DNA of 64,000 bases from Prolixibacter bellariivorans ATCC BAA-1284 (GTDB taxonomy: Bacteria > Bacteroidota > Bacteroidia > Bacteroidales > Prolixibacteraceae): NCBI RefSeq assembly GCF_000621705.1, contig NZ_JHXO01000001.1, forward strand, positions 1 to 64,000. Direction: 5' to 3'. The stretch's first letter is position 1, and each line of letters begins with the position of its first letter. Positions 33,266-42,168 of this stretch are shown here, one piece after another. A program made the position numbers and the translations under genes. The notes under the pieces are model-generated. The model was not told the DNA's origin. It saw only the letters and a list, made by a program, of their open reading frames with translations, and searched no databases.

Positions 33266-34984
33266 TTATGACTGTTGCAGCATTTTTGCAATTTCGGGAC
33301 GAGTGGTTTTGATACGTTCGTAGTCCAGTTTCAGTCCAAGCGGACCAAATACCTTCCCGAAATAATCGTAAATACCTTTCACCGCTTCGAAGGGAACCTG
33401 TACGGATTCGAGGGCTGTAGAGCCGGCGTTGTTTTTAATGGATGCATCAGCACCATGTGCCAGCAACGCCTCAACAATTTCCGTACGGCAGAAGAATGCA
33501 GCCGTATGCAAAGGCGTGGAACCATCGTTGTTCCGAAAGTTGACATCGGCTCCCGCTTCAATCAAGGCCAGCGCCATTTCTTTCCGGCCAAAGGTGGCTG
33601 CCGTTATCAGCGGACTCGAACCGCCGGAAGGTTCTTTGATATTCAGGTCGGAACCCGCTGCGATGTGCCGCTGAACAGCTTCCATATCACCCAGAATGAT
33701 GGCTTCATGCAGACTGACTTCCGGCGCGGTTTTTATTTCTACCTGCTTTGCCGGTTGTACCGTCTCTGCAGTAGCCGGTTTCTCACTTCCCAATACAATG
33801 AAGGCAAACAACCCGCCTACCAATACGGCAACGGTAGCCAGTTTTAGTGCGACATTCGGCTGGAAAACCCGGTGGTACACGATAACCAGCAAATTGCTCA
33901 CGGCGTATGTCAAAATGGTCAGTACGGCGTATTTGACCAACGCCGGAACAGGCGCATGCATAAGGCCAACCGCAATCAATCCCATCACGATAACGTGAAT
34001 GATGTACACCGAATAAGAGCTTTTATTCAATTCGTCCGTCAGCCAGTTGGTCTTGTTCAAACTGAAACGGAACGCATGGATCAATACATACAGGAAGCTC
34101 AGCATCGAAAGCATGGATGATACATTGTACAAAAGCCTGTCGACGAACGGGGAAACGAAGTAAAAATTCCTTCCGGGATTGATGATATTGAAGAACAGGT
34201 TCAACGCTACCGCCGTGAAAACCAGCAATGAGAAGGTCAATACCACATTTGATTGTATGTACAGCTTTTTATTTTTCGTGTTCGACTCAAACACTTTCAA
34301 CTTATTGCAGAGGGTTCCCAACAGGAAGGACATGAAATAGATCAACAACCTTTCCCGCTGAAAATCGAAAACTGCTGTGTGCGTCCAACCTCTCAACCCG
34401 GCCTCGGAAATGACCATGCCGTAAAGCACCCCAAACAAGAAAGTCAAAACCACACCCGTTTTCAGTGAAATTTTGAATGATAACAGGTTGAGTTTGTCAA
34501 GTGCCAGGTAAATCATCTGGAACAGAAACAGGATGGGTAAAAACCACAGCCAGTTCTGGGTCGGATTATTGGCAAAAAAGTACAGATCGGTTCCGGCCCG
34601 TTGGAACACATGGAAATAGGTGTACCAGGCTTCCTGCGGCAGTCCTCTTGAGAAAAGGAAGATCGCTTTGTAGGCCGGAATCAAGGTAACTACGGCAATT
34701 AACCATGGAACCATGATTCGTTTCAGTTTCGATTTCACGAAACCCCAGGTGTTTTTACTTTTTAATGAATATGGAATAAAGTATCCGGAGATGAAGAAGA
34801 TACTGAACATCACAAAGAGGTCCAGGTACATGCGTAATAATCCAATGGAATTATTCTTTACCGGATCGACTACGATCCAATTTCCTTCGAGAACTTGTTC
34901 ATAAACCAAACCGGCGTGCAGCAGCACCACCAGAAAGATGAGGAAGGTCCTCAGATTGTCCAAAAAATAGATTCGTGTTTTCAT
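33266..34984 (-). CDS. Acyltransferase-3 fused to ankyrin repeats
   Basis: 572 residues. Residues 1-400 are an acyltransferase-3 (OafA/NodX-type) membrane protein with about ten helices: IYFLDNLRTFLIFLVVLLHAG carries the conserved region with His23, RIMVPWLIAVV is the common conserved loop, and YSVYIIHVIVMG lies near the end. Such enzymes O-acylate exported polysaccharides. After a short linker, about 425-560 form ankyrin repeats (GDMEAVQRHIAAGSDLN, GRKEMALALIEAGADVN, CRTEIVEALLAHGADASI). The ankyrin part should lie in the cytoplasm. The fusion is unusual. It heads a transcript with one or two small membrane proteins and is divergent from the AraC-TPR gene. Confidence 0.88.
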   Translation of the reverse strand: MKTRIYFLDNLRTFLIFLVVLLHAGLVYEQVLEGNWIVVDPVKNNSIGLLRMYLDLFVMFSIFFISGYFIPYSLKSKNTWGFVKSKLKRIMVPWLIAVVTLIPAYKAIFLFSRGLPQEAWYTYFHVFQRAGTDLYFFANNPTQNWLWFLPILFLFQMIYLALDKLNLLSFKISLKTGVVLTFLFGVLYGMVISEAGLRGWTHTAVFDFQRERLLIYFMSFLLGTLCNKLKVFESNTKNKKLYIQSNVVLTFSLLVFTAVALNLFFNIINPGRNFYFVSPFVDRLLYNVSSMLSMLSFLYVLIHAFRFSLNKTNWLTDELNKSSYSVYIIHVIVMGLIAVGLMHAPVPALVKYAVLTILTYAVSNLLVIVYHRVFQPNVALKLATVAVLVGGLFAFIVLGSEKPATAETVQPAKQVEIKTAPEVSLHEAIILGDMEAVQRHIAAGSDLNIKEPSGGSSPLITAATFGRKEMALALIEAGADVNFRNNDGSTPLHTAAFFCRTEIVEALLAHGADASIKNNAGSTALESVQVPFEAVKGIYDYFGKVFGPLGLKLDYERIKTTRPEIAKMLQQS

Positions 34985-35098
34985 GACCGCATCGTTTAAA
35001 TTTCAACTTCTAATTGACAGTGTAAAGTTCTGTCAGGCGCTGGCGCAAAGCCTATCACCCATGCGGTGAATCGTATCAAGTTTGAAGAAGCCATGAAA

Positions 35099-35129
35099 AT
35101 TATGACGCAGGCATATCAATTATGACGCA
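35099..35129. promoter_or_regulatory. Direct repeat, candidate AraC-type operator
   Basis: ATTATGACGCA occurs at 35099-35109 and again at 35119-35129, 20 bp apart (about two helical turns), in the 226-bp region between the divergent acyltransferase-ankyrin and AraC-TPR genes. Direct repeats with this spacing are typical of AraC-family binding sites. A TAACTTTTG box at 35174-35182 may be the -7 element for the AraC-TPR gene. Confidence 0.5.
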
Positions 35130-35210
35130 AACGGCGACGAAACGGCCTGAAATGGGGGTTTAAAACTTTATGCGTAACTTTTGCACAAAATACCTGATGC
35201 GAAACTGACC

Positions 35211-37271
35211 ATGCCCGAATCCGGAACCATAGAAAACGAATTTTTAAGCAAAGCGACGGCCATTATCGAAGAGAATTTGTCGAACGAGCAGTTCGGTGTG
35301 TCGGAGCTGGCGAACGAAATGGGCATGAGCCGTTCCAACCTTCTCCGCAAGGTGAAAAAGCTGACCAATCTTTCGGCCAGTCAGTTTATTCGTCAGGTAC
35401 GCCTGGATGCAGCTATGGAACTGCTGAAAGAAACGTCGCTGACTACCTCGGAAATTTCGTACCGGGTGGGATTTGGCAGCACCTCTTACTTCATCAAATG
35501 CTTCCGCGACCAGTATGGCTATCCGCCCGGCGAAGCAAAAGGAAAGGCTTCCGCCGAAGAAGAACCGGACCGGGCCGACCTTCCGAAAAAAAAGAGAAGT
35601 CTGGTTTGGCTGTGGGCCGTTATTCTGGTTGTCATTACGGCCAACATCATCTACCTCATCATCGGGCCGATGGCCCAAAAGCCCAAAACACAGGAGAAAT
35701 CCATCGCGGTGTTGCCTTTTATCAACGACAGCAACGACTCCACCAACGTGTACATCATCAACGGCGTGATGGAATCCATCCTCAACAATCTTCAAAACAT
35801 CAAACATATGCGGGTCATTAGCCGCACTTCCGTGGAAAAATACCGTCACCATCCCGAACTCATTTCCGAAATCGCCAAAGAGCTCAACGTGACCTATGTG
35901 GTGGAAGGCAGCGGACAGAAAATCGGGGATCACATCCGGCTGAATGTCCAGCTAATTGAGGCCAATGGCGACAAACACTTGTGGGCGGAACAATACAACC
36001 GCGAAACGAAGGATATTTTTTCACTGCAAAACGAAATCGCTAAAAACATCGCTGAGAAAATCGAAGTCATCATCACGCCGGAGGAAAGGAAACGCATCGA
36101 CAAAGTACCCACAAAGAATTTGGTCGCTTACGACTACTTTCTGAAAGGAATGGACTACTTCCACGAAGGAACCGGTGAAGGCCTGAAAAAAGCCCTCCCA
36201 TTGTTCCAAAAGGCGGTAGAACACGACCCGAAGTTTGCCCGCGCTTACGCCGATATCGCCATTGCATACTATTACCTGGACATTAACCAAACGCATAAGC
36301 AGTACAGCGAAGAGATTAACGAAAATGCCGACAAAGCGCTGCTATACGATGCACAATTGCCACAAAGTTTGATAGCCAAAGCGCTCTCGTACATGCACGG
36401 TAAGGAGTATAAGCTGGCAGAGCCTTATCTGCAAAAGGCGCTGGAATATCATCCCAATTCTGCCATCGTCATCAACCTCCTGTCTGATTTTTATTCGACT
36501 TACTCCCCCAACACGGAGAAGTACCTGGAATATGCCTTGAAAGGCACCCAACTGAACATTGCCGCCAACGATTCGGTGACAGCCAGCTTCATTTTCCTCC
36601 ACATCAGCAATGCATTCATCCAGAGTGGCTTTGTGAATGAAGCTGAAAAATATATCAACAAGTCACTTGCTTATCATTCCGATAATCTCTACTCTCAATA
36701 TGTGAAAGCATACATACAGTATGCCCGGAATCCAGACTTACAGAAATTGCGAAATCGTCTGATTGCCGTGCTGAAAAAGGATACGACCCGGCTGGATGTG
36801 TTGCAGGAGGTGGGAAAAATCTGTTACTACCAGCGTGATTACGAAAGCGCTTATCGCTATTACAAACCGTTCATTGCTGCCAAAGAGAAGTATCACCTGG
36901 CGATTTTCCCGGGCGAAGACGCCAAGATTGGACTGGTACTGGCCAAAGTAGGACAAACTGCCAAGGCAGCTGAATATTTGCAGAATTACAAAGCTTTCGC
37001 TGAAGGCGACCAATCCATCTACAAGCACTTAAGCCTGGCGATGTATGAAGCCTACGAAGGCAACACAGCTAAAGCAATTGAACAGTTGAAACTGTTTTCA
37101 CAACAAGATGATTACCACTACTGGGTGGTTCTATTCCTTAAGATCGACCCGCTCATCGATAACGTGAAAGACAACCCCGACTTCAAGAAGATTTTGCATA
37201 CCATCGACAGCAGATTTCAGAACCAACACCGCGAAATGAAAGCCTCGCTGGAGGCAAAAGGGGTGATATAA
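35211..37271 (+). CDS. AraC-type HTH regulator with membrane anchor and TPR sensor
   Basis: About 686 residues from ATG at 35211 (MPESGTIENEF); an upstream in-frame TTG at 35181 would overlap a promoter-like box. The order is unusual: AraC helix-turn-helix pair first (about 10-105; FGVSELANEMGMSRSNLLRK and EISYRVGFGSTSYFIKCF), a membrane helix (about 135-157), a FlgO/TolB-like domain (SIAVLPFINDSNDSTNVYI; about 165-290), then at least six TPR units (about 300-680). The DNA-binding part stays in the cytoplasm and the TPR part should be periplasmic, a one-protein signal-transduction design. It faces the acyltransferase-ankyrin gene, a likely target along with itself. Confidence 0.88.
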   Translation: MPESGTIENEFLSKATAIIEENLSNEQFGVSELANEMGMSRSNLLRKVKKLTNLSASQFIRQVRLDAAMELLKETSLTTSEISYRVGFGSTSYFIKCFRDQYGYPPGEAKGKASAEEEPDRADLPKKKRSLVWLWAVILVVITANIIYLIIGPMAQKPKTQEKSIAVLPFINDSNDSTNVYIINGVMESILNNLQNIKHMRVISRTSVEKYRHHPELISEIAKELNVTYVVEGSGQKIGDHIRLNVQLIEANGDKHLWAEQYNRETKDIFSLQNEIAKNIAEKIEVIITPEERKRIDKVPTKNLVAYDYFLKGMDYFHEGTGEGLKKALPLFQKAVEHDPKFARAYADIAIAYYYLDINQTHKQYSEEINENADKALLYDAQLPQSLIAKALSYMHGKEYKLAEPYLQKALEYHPNSAIVINLLSDFYSTYSPNTEKYLEYALKGTQLNIAANDSVTASFIFLHISNAFIQSGFVNEAEKYINKSLAYHSDNLYSQYVKAYIQYARNPDLQKLRNRLIAVLKKDTTRLDVLQEVGKICYYQRDYESAYRYYKPFIAAKEKYHLAIFPGEDAKIGLVLAKVGQTAKAAEYLQNYKAFAEGDQSIYKHLSLAMYEAYEGNTAKAIEQLKLFSQQDDYHYWVVLFLKIDPLIDNVKDNPDFKKILHTIDSRFQNQHREMKASLEAKGVI

Positions 37272-37608
37272 GTCAAAACAATGTTCTTCCTGACAATTAC
37301 ATGCATTTCTCTTTACCGGATCAAAGCTCTCAAATCCGGCAACTAATTTCCCTCAGTCAGAAATTGATTTCTCGTATTCTGGAATTCATTTCTCACATCG
37401 GACAAAACATGTCCCTTGTTTAGAATCCTTATCTCGTATCCGGAGATGTATTTCTCCTGTTCAGAATCTATTTCTTACATCCGGCAAGACATTTCTCTCG
37501 TTCGGAAACCTATTTCTCTTATCCGGCAATGTATTTCTTCCTTCTGATCATGTATTTCCCGTTTACCGGAAGGCATTTCGAGCAAATGGGAACTGTTGTA
37601 TCAAGAAC
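37272..37608. other. Spacer filled by a tandem array
   Basis: No gene. Almost all of it is the degenerate 21-bp repeat array at 37305-37585, between the convergent AraC-TPR and MarC genes. Confidence 0.7.
37305..37585. repeat. Degenerate 21-bp tandem repeat array (about 12-13 units)
   Basis: Consensus about ATTTCTC, a 3-4 bp variable part, then TCCGG(C/A)AA or TTC(G/A)GAA plus a short end. Units are mostly 20-22 bp and often alternate between the TCCGGCAA and TTCGGAAA flavours, suggesting a 42-bp higher-order unit. No constant repeat/variable spacer pattern, so not CRISPR. Reading one frame gives a heptapeptide repeat, but stops and indels occur. Confidence 0.8.
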
Positions 37609-38202
37609 TTACAGTATTTCCTTAAAGCCGTCAAGTAGCATCTGTACAGCCATCATCACCAAAATCATTCCCATGAAACGTTCGAGGGCAATCAATCCTC
37701 GCTGTTTCAACACTTTGATGAGGGCTGGTGCCACCAACAGGATAATGAAGGACATGATCCAGGCAATCACCAGGGAAAGGACTAAGCCGACACGGTTCGC
37801 GGGACTCCCCTGGCTCATCAGGATTAACATGGACAGGACGGATGGCCCGGCTATCATCGGAATGGCAATAGGAACAAGAAAAGGTTCGCCTCCGGGTGTT
37901 TGGCCCATCACTCCTTCCGGTTTCGGGAAAATCATTCGTAAGCCAATAATCAAAAGGATGATTCCTCCGGCGATGGTCACGGCCTCTTTTTGCAAGTGCA
38001 TAAAATTCAGCAAGGGCTTTCCGGTGAAAATGAAAAATACCAAAATCCCCAGAGCAATCAGCAGCTCCCGGATGATGATGGTCCGCTGACGTTTAAGCTC
38101 AATTCCTTTCAGCACCGCCAAAAGTATGGGTATGTTGCCAATCGGGTCCATGAGCAAAAACAACAAAACGGCTGCCGACCAAATAGTATTTCCTGTGTCC
38201 AT
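37609..38202 (-). CDS. MarC-family membrane protein
   Basis: 197 residues with six predicted membrane helices, MarC/UPF0056 (NAAT-like) family. Seen: LFLLMDPIGNIPI near the N-terminus, a central PIAIPMIAGPSVLSMLI motif and the final LERFMGMILVMMAVQMLLDG. The family sits in the inner membrane with an uncertain function (an amino-acid or drug-related transporter has been proposed for relatives). Single gene; the 21-bp array lies downstream. Confidence 0.92.
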   Translation of the reverse strand: MDTGNTIWSAAVLLFLLMDPIGNIPILLAVLKGIELKRQRTIIIRELLIALGILVFFIFTGKPLLNFMHLQKEAVTIAGGIILLIIGLRMIFPKPEGVMGQTPGGEPFLVPIAIPMIAGPSVLSMLILMSQGSPANRVGLVLSLVIAWIMSFIILLVAPALIKVLKQRGLIALERFMGMILVMMAVQMLLDGFKEIL

Positions 38203-38306
38203 GATGGTTAAAATTGATTAGGTTAAGACTTTCGTCCAAATTAGAATAGAGAACAAGATTCCGACAGAATAGTTTCCGGCTGAATTTGCCTTTGCAATAA
38301 TAAGCA

Positions 38307-38337
38307 AACCCGCCAGGTTTTGGAAACCTGACGGGTT
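38307..38337 (-). terminator. Strong hairpin after GH92 gene
   Basis: AACCCGCCAGGTTT (38307-38320) pairs with AAACCTGACGGGTT (38324-38337), with one mismatch, around a 3-nt loop. Only a mixed T-stretch follows on the minus strand, so its strength as terminator is less sure than its stability. Confidence 0.6.
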
Positions 38338-38370
38338 GAGCAGCGGGAACGAATTCCCCTATGATATCAT

Positions 38371-40581
38371 TTACTGAAACAGGTTCTTGTTCGGTTCCGG
38401 TCCCATTTCAAAAACCAGCGTATCGCCGTTCATAATTTCTTCCTGCGTGATGTACGAACGGTGCAACTCCTGTCCGTTCAGTTTTACCGACTGCACATAC
38501 AGGTTATCCTCCGAAGCATTCGGTGCTTTTACGGTGAACACCTTGCCGGGAGCCACCGTAATTTGCGCCTCCTGCACGATGGGCGAACCCAGCTGATATT
38601 GCTGGTCGGAAGGACTGACCGGATAAAATCCCATGGCGCTGAACACATACCACGCCGACATCTGTCCGCAGTCTTCGTTTCCACAAAGACCATCGGGTGC
38701 GTTGTAGTACATCTCGGTTTGAATCTGACGGTTCAGTTCCTGCGTACGCCACGGCTCACCAGCATAGTTGAACAGGTAGGTAATATGGTGACCGGGCTCG
38801 TTCCCCTGTGCATATCCACCAATCAAACCAGAAATATCGGGTGACGCTTCGGCGCCTTTTACACCATGCTTCAGCGCAAAAAGCGTATCGAGTTTATTGG
38901 CGAAAGCATCTTTGCCGCCCAGCAAATCAATCAAACCGGGCACATCCTGCGGCACTTCCCACAGATACTGCCACGCATTTCCTTCGGTATAATCGCTCTG
39001 GCGATGTTTCGAATAAGCCGGATCGAAATCGCCTGTCCAGCTGCCATCTAATTTTTTCCCACGGAAGAAACCGGTTTTGGGGTCGAAAATATTTTTGAAA
39101 TTCCGCGACCGCTTCAGAAAGTAATTGTAATCATCGGTCTTGCCCAATTTCTTCGCGACAAGCGCCACGCTGTAATCGTCTATGGCATATTCCAGTAATT
39201 TGGAAACCGACTCGTTCACCTTATCGGCCGGGATGTAGCCAAGCTTTTTGTAGTAATCCAGTCCGTCGCGATCCGACATCATGGTATTCTTCATCGCTTC
39301 ATAGGCTTCTTCACGGTCGAAATTGCCTATGTTTTTCAGAATGGCTTCACCAACGACCGGTACGCCGCTGTTTCCTACCATGCAGAAGGTTTCATTGCCT
39401 TCGAGTTCCCAAACAGGTAACAGGCCGGTCTGCTTGTAATGGTCGAGCATGGTTTTCACCATATCGTTCACCCGGTCCTGATGCATAACCGTAAACAGCG
39501 GATGCAGCGCGCGGTAGGTATCCCAAAGCGAGAACACGGTGTAGCGATTATAACCTTTCGCCTTCAGGGTACTGCCGTCGACACCTTTAAAATCGCCGTT
39601 TTTGTCCGAAAAAAGTGCAGGTGCAACCATCGTATGATACAACGCGGTGTAGAAGGTCGTCTTCTGATCGGGGTCGTTCGATTTGATGCGAACTTTATCC
39701 AGCTCTTTTTCCCATGCATCGCTGGCTGCCTGGTGTACTGCATCGAAATCCCAGTTCTCCGGTGCCGATGTGAGGTTGGCTATGGCATTGTCCACCGAAA
39801 CGGAGGAAATTGCCACTTTCACCATCACATGGTTTTCGCCGAACGTGAATACGCCCACTTTCTCGGCATCCGTCGGTGCATCGAAAATTTTTGATTTCTG
39901 AATTGGGGCACTGAACCGGGCTACGAAGAAAACGTGCTGGTCGGCTGCCCAACCGTGCGAAAAACGTTTCCCGGTAATGGTATGATCATCCACTACCGTG
40001 ATGGCGGTTTCGTAAGGTTTGTCCCAGTTGATGGCGAAACCGAGGTTCAGCATGATGTTGTGCTCTCCCTCGTCGGGAAAAGTATAACGCTGCCACCCGG
40101 AACGCTCGGTCACCGTCATTTCGGCCCGCACATCGCGATCCTGCAATGTCACGGCATAATATCCCGGTGAAGCCATCTCTTCGTCGTGCGAGAAAGTAGC
40201 TGCATACTTTTTGGTAAAGTCAGCATTTTTTTCACCCGGCTTGTAGGTTACGGGCTCATTCACCGGAAGGAAAGAGATATCGGCCAGATCGCCGATGCCG
40301 GTTCCGCTCAGATGCAAATTGGAAAATCCGGAAATGATGCTGTCGGAATAGTGATAACCTGAACACCAGTCCCAGCCCGAAACGCCGTTATCGGGGCTCA
40401 ACTGTATCTGTCCGAACGGATAAGCCGCTCCCGGATAGGTATGTCCGTGGCCGGCGGTTCCGATAAACGGGTTGACAAAGTCGGTCAACCGCTCCGGTTG
40501 CTGCACTGTCTTCTTTGTTGGTTGGCAAGCCACTGCCAACAACATAATCCCGGTAAGTAAAGGAAGAATGTTACGAATCAT
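38371..40581 (-). CDS. GH92 family alpha-mannosidase lipoprotein
   Basis: 736 residues. The lipobox LLAVAC (Cys19) suggests a lipid-anchored, probably outer-membrane or periplasmic enzyme. The remainder is a GH92 glycosidase (Ca2+-dependent exo-alpha-mannosidase type): VNPFIGTAGHGHTYPGAAYPFG (in two parts) and QLSPDNG at the N-terminus, then GYHYSDSIISGFSNLHLSGTG, the GNEPGHHITYLFNYAGEPW region with conserved acidic/His residues, and GNEDCGQMSAWYVFSAMGFYP near the C-terminus. Such enzymes trim alpha-mannan or N-glycan branches. There is no SusC/SusD pair nearby, so it is not in a visible PUL. Confidence 0.94.
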   Translation of the reverse strand: MIRNILPLLTGIMLLAVACQPTKKTVQQPERLTDFVNPFIGTAGHGHTYPGAAYPFGQIQLSPDNGVSGWDWCSGYHYSDSIISGFSNLHLSGTGIGDLADISFLPVNEPVTYKPGEKNADFTKKYAATFSHDEEMASPGYYAVTLQDRDVRAEMTVTERSGWQRYTFPDEGEHNIMLNLGFAINWDKPYETAITVVDDHTITGKRFSHGWAADQHVFFVARFSAPIQKSKIFDAPTDAEKVGVFTFGENHVMVKVAISSVSVDNAIANLTSAPENWDFDAVHQAASDAWEKELDKVRIKSNDPDQKTTFYTALYHTMVAPALFSDKNGDFKGVDGSTLKAKGYNRYTVFSLWDTYRALHPLFTVMHQDRVNDMVKTMLDHYKQTGLLPVWELEGNETFCMVGNSGVPVVGEAILKNIGNFDREEAYEAMKNTMMSDRDGLDYYKKLGYIPADKVNESVSKLLEYAIDDYSVALVAKKLGKTDDYNYFLKRSRNFKNIFDPKTGFFRGKKLDGSWTGDFDPAYSKHRQSDYTEGNAWQYLWEVPQDVPGLIDLLGGKDAFANKLDTLFALKHGVKGAEASPDISGLIGGYAQGNEPGHHITYLFNYAGEPWRTQELNRQIQTEMYYNAPDGLCGNEDCGQMSAWYVFSAMGFYPVSPSDQQYQLGSPIVQEAQITVAPGKVFTVKAPNASEDNLYVQSVKLNGQELHRSYITQEEIMNGDTLVFEMGPEPNKNLFQ

Positions 40582-40782
40582 TGGTCACAAAAGTTTGTTT
40601 TACAAATAGGATAAAAATTCACTGATAAAAATACCGAAAGTTCCAGAATAGACTAAAAATTATAAAAGTAAATCCATTTGAAAACATTTCTCGTTTACGA
40701 ATTTCCTACCTGCAATGATTCAAACCGGAAACAATTGCCTAAGCCGGAGCCGATTCATCCTTCCCCTTTCGGGAACATTTGC

Positions 40783-40790
40783 TATTTTTG
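40783..40790 (+). promoter_or_regulatory. -7 promoter box of trpS
   Basis: TATTTTTG matches TAnnTTTG exactly; no convincing TTG was found at the right distance upstream. Expected transcript start near 40796. Confidence 0.5.
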
Positions 40791-40832
40791 CATCTGTTTT
40801 TATTCATCCGTAAATCATAACAACACAACGAT

Positions 40833-41840
40833 ATGAACTCCAAAGTACCAACAGTCGTCAGCGGAATCCGCTCAACCGGCAACCTTCACCTGGGAAACTA
40901 TTTCGGGGCTGTGAAGAATTTCGTGCAGATGCAGCATGACATGAACTGCTATTTCTTTATTGCCGATATTCACTCGTTAACCACACACCCGCATCCCGAT
41001 CACCTGTACCAGAATGTACGACAGGTACTTTCGGAATACCTGGCCTGCGGACTCGATCCGGAAAAAGCCACGCTGTTTATACAAAGCGATATTCCGGAAA
41101 TTACCGAAATGTACACTTTCATGAACATGAATGCGTACCTGGGCGAGTTAGAAAGAACGACTTCATTTAAAGATAAGGCCCGGAAGCAACCCGATAATGT
41201 GAATGCCGGCCTGTTGACCTACCCGGTGCTGATGGCGACCGACATTATTATCCACAAAGCACACTTTGTCCCGGTAGGAAAAGATCAGGAGCAAAACCTG
41301 GAAATGGCGCGTACATTTGCCCGCCGTTTTAACCGGATGTACAAGGTGGAAGAGTTTCCCATTCCCAAGCCTTTCACATTCGACGGAAAGGATATGATCA
41401 AAATCCCCGGACTGGACGGCTCAGGAAAAATGGGTAAATCGGAAGGTAATGCTATTGGTTTAGCGGAAGATCCGAAAAGCATTCGCAAGAAAGTGATGCG
41501 CGCTGTAACTGACGCCGGCCCGACCGAGATGAACCAGGAAAAGCCGGAACCCATTCAGAACCTGTTTACTCTGATGGACGTGGTTTCGACACCGGACACG
41601 GTAAAACATTTCGACGATGCTTACAACAACTGCTCTATCCGTTACGGCGATTTGAAAAAACAGCTGGCAGAGGATATTATTAACTTTACGACGCCCATAC
41701 GCGAACGAATTGAGGAGATTGTGAAGGATGATGCCTATCTGGGTAAAGTAGCCCAAATGGGCGCTGAAAAAGCCCGTGAATCGGCTTCTCAAACGCTGAA
41801 GGAAGTGCGTGAAATCATTGGTTTCCGGAAATTCTATTAA
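40833..41840 (+). CDS. trpS: Tryptophanyl-tRNA synthetase
   Basis: 335 residues, class I aminoacyl-tRNA synthetase charging tRNA-Trp. The HIGH-type motif appears as GNLHLGNY (16-23) and the KMSKS-type motif as KMGKSEGN (199-206), the usual bacterial TrpRS variant. The conserved FIQSDIPEITE and PVLMATDIIIHKA (tryptophan pocket) are present. Length and order are normal. It is monocistronic, with a promoter box before and a terminator after. Confidence 0.97.
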   Translation: MNSKVPTVVSGIRSTGNLHLGNYFGAVKNFVQMQHDMNCYFFIADIHSLTTHPHPDHLYQNVRQVLSEYLACGLDPEKATLFIQSDIPEITEMYTFMNMNAYLGELERTTSFKDKARKQPDNVNAGLLTYPVLMATDIIIHKAHFVPVGKDQEQNLEMARTFARRFNRMYKVEEFPIPKPFTFDGKDMIKIPGLDGSGKMGKSEGNAIGLAEDPKSIRKKVMRAVTDAGPTEMNQEKPEPIQNLFTLMDVVSTPDTVKHFDDAYNNCSIRYGDLKKQLAEDIINFTTPIRERIEEIVKDDAYLGKVAQMGAEKARESASQTLKEVREIIGFRKFY

Positions 41841-41870
41841 TGGATTAATCCACTTTATCACGATAATATT

Positions 41871-41899
41871 GAAGACCCTGGCTGATGCCGGGGTTTTTC
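41871..41899 (+). terminator. Intrinsic terminator of trpS
   Basis: Stem ACCCTGGC / GCCGGGGT (one mismatch) with TGAT loop, followed by TTTTTC. Confidence 0.85.
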
Positions 41900-42043
41900 A
41901 TTTGCGGCTATTGCACGCTGCTATAGTTAAGGTGCGTCATTCCTCTGAGGGATGATATCCTCATATAGGAAGCCTAAAAGCCAATCGGTGGCAGACTTTC
42001 CCAAGCAAACCGGAGGCTCGGGATGAGTGGAAAGTACGGATAA
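41900..42043. other. Gene-free, foldable stretch between trpS and MaoC gene
   Basis: No gene. ACTTTCC (41993-41999) can pair with GGAAAGT (42029-42035), enclosing AGC/GCT pairs; CCTCTGAGG upstream is another small palindrome. It may encode a small RNA or be part of an untranslated region; a covariance search would settle it. Confidence 0.35.
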
Positions 42044-42077
42044 AACAAACGTCGCCAGTAATCCGGCGACGTTTGTT
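42044..42077 (-). terminator. Terminator, 13-bp perfect stem
   Basis: AACAAACGTCGCC (42044-42056) pairs perfectly with GGCGACGTTTGTT (42065-42077); on the minus strand it is followed by TTAT. It closes the MaoC-like gene and could also work on the + strand. Confidence 0.85.
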
Positions 42078-42168
42078 GATATCATCAATCCCGCAATAAT
42101 GCCGGTATGTGGAAAACATGCTTCATAATGAATTCCGTAACACCCGGCTTACCAGGAACCCAAATGGT

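Noticed and set aside
37305-37585. CRISPR array
   Set aside because: Units are 21 bp, all parts vary together, no constant repeat with unique spacers and no cas genes.
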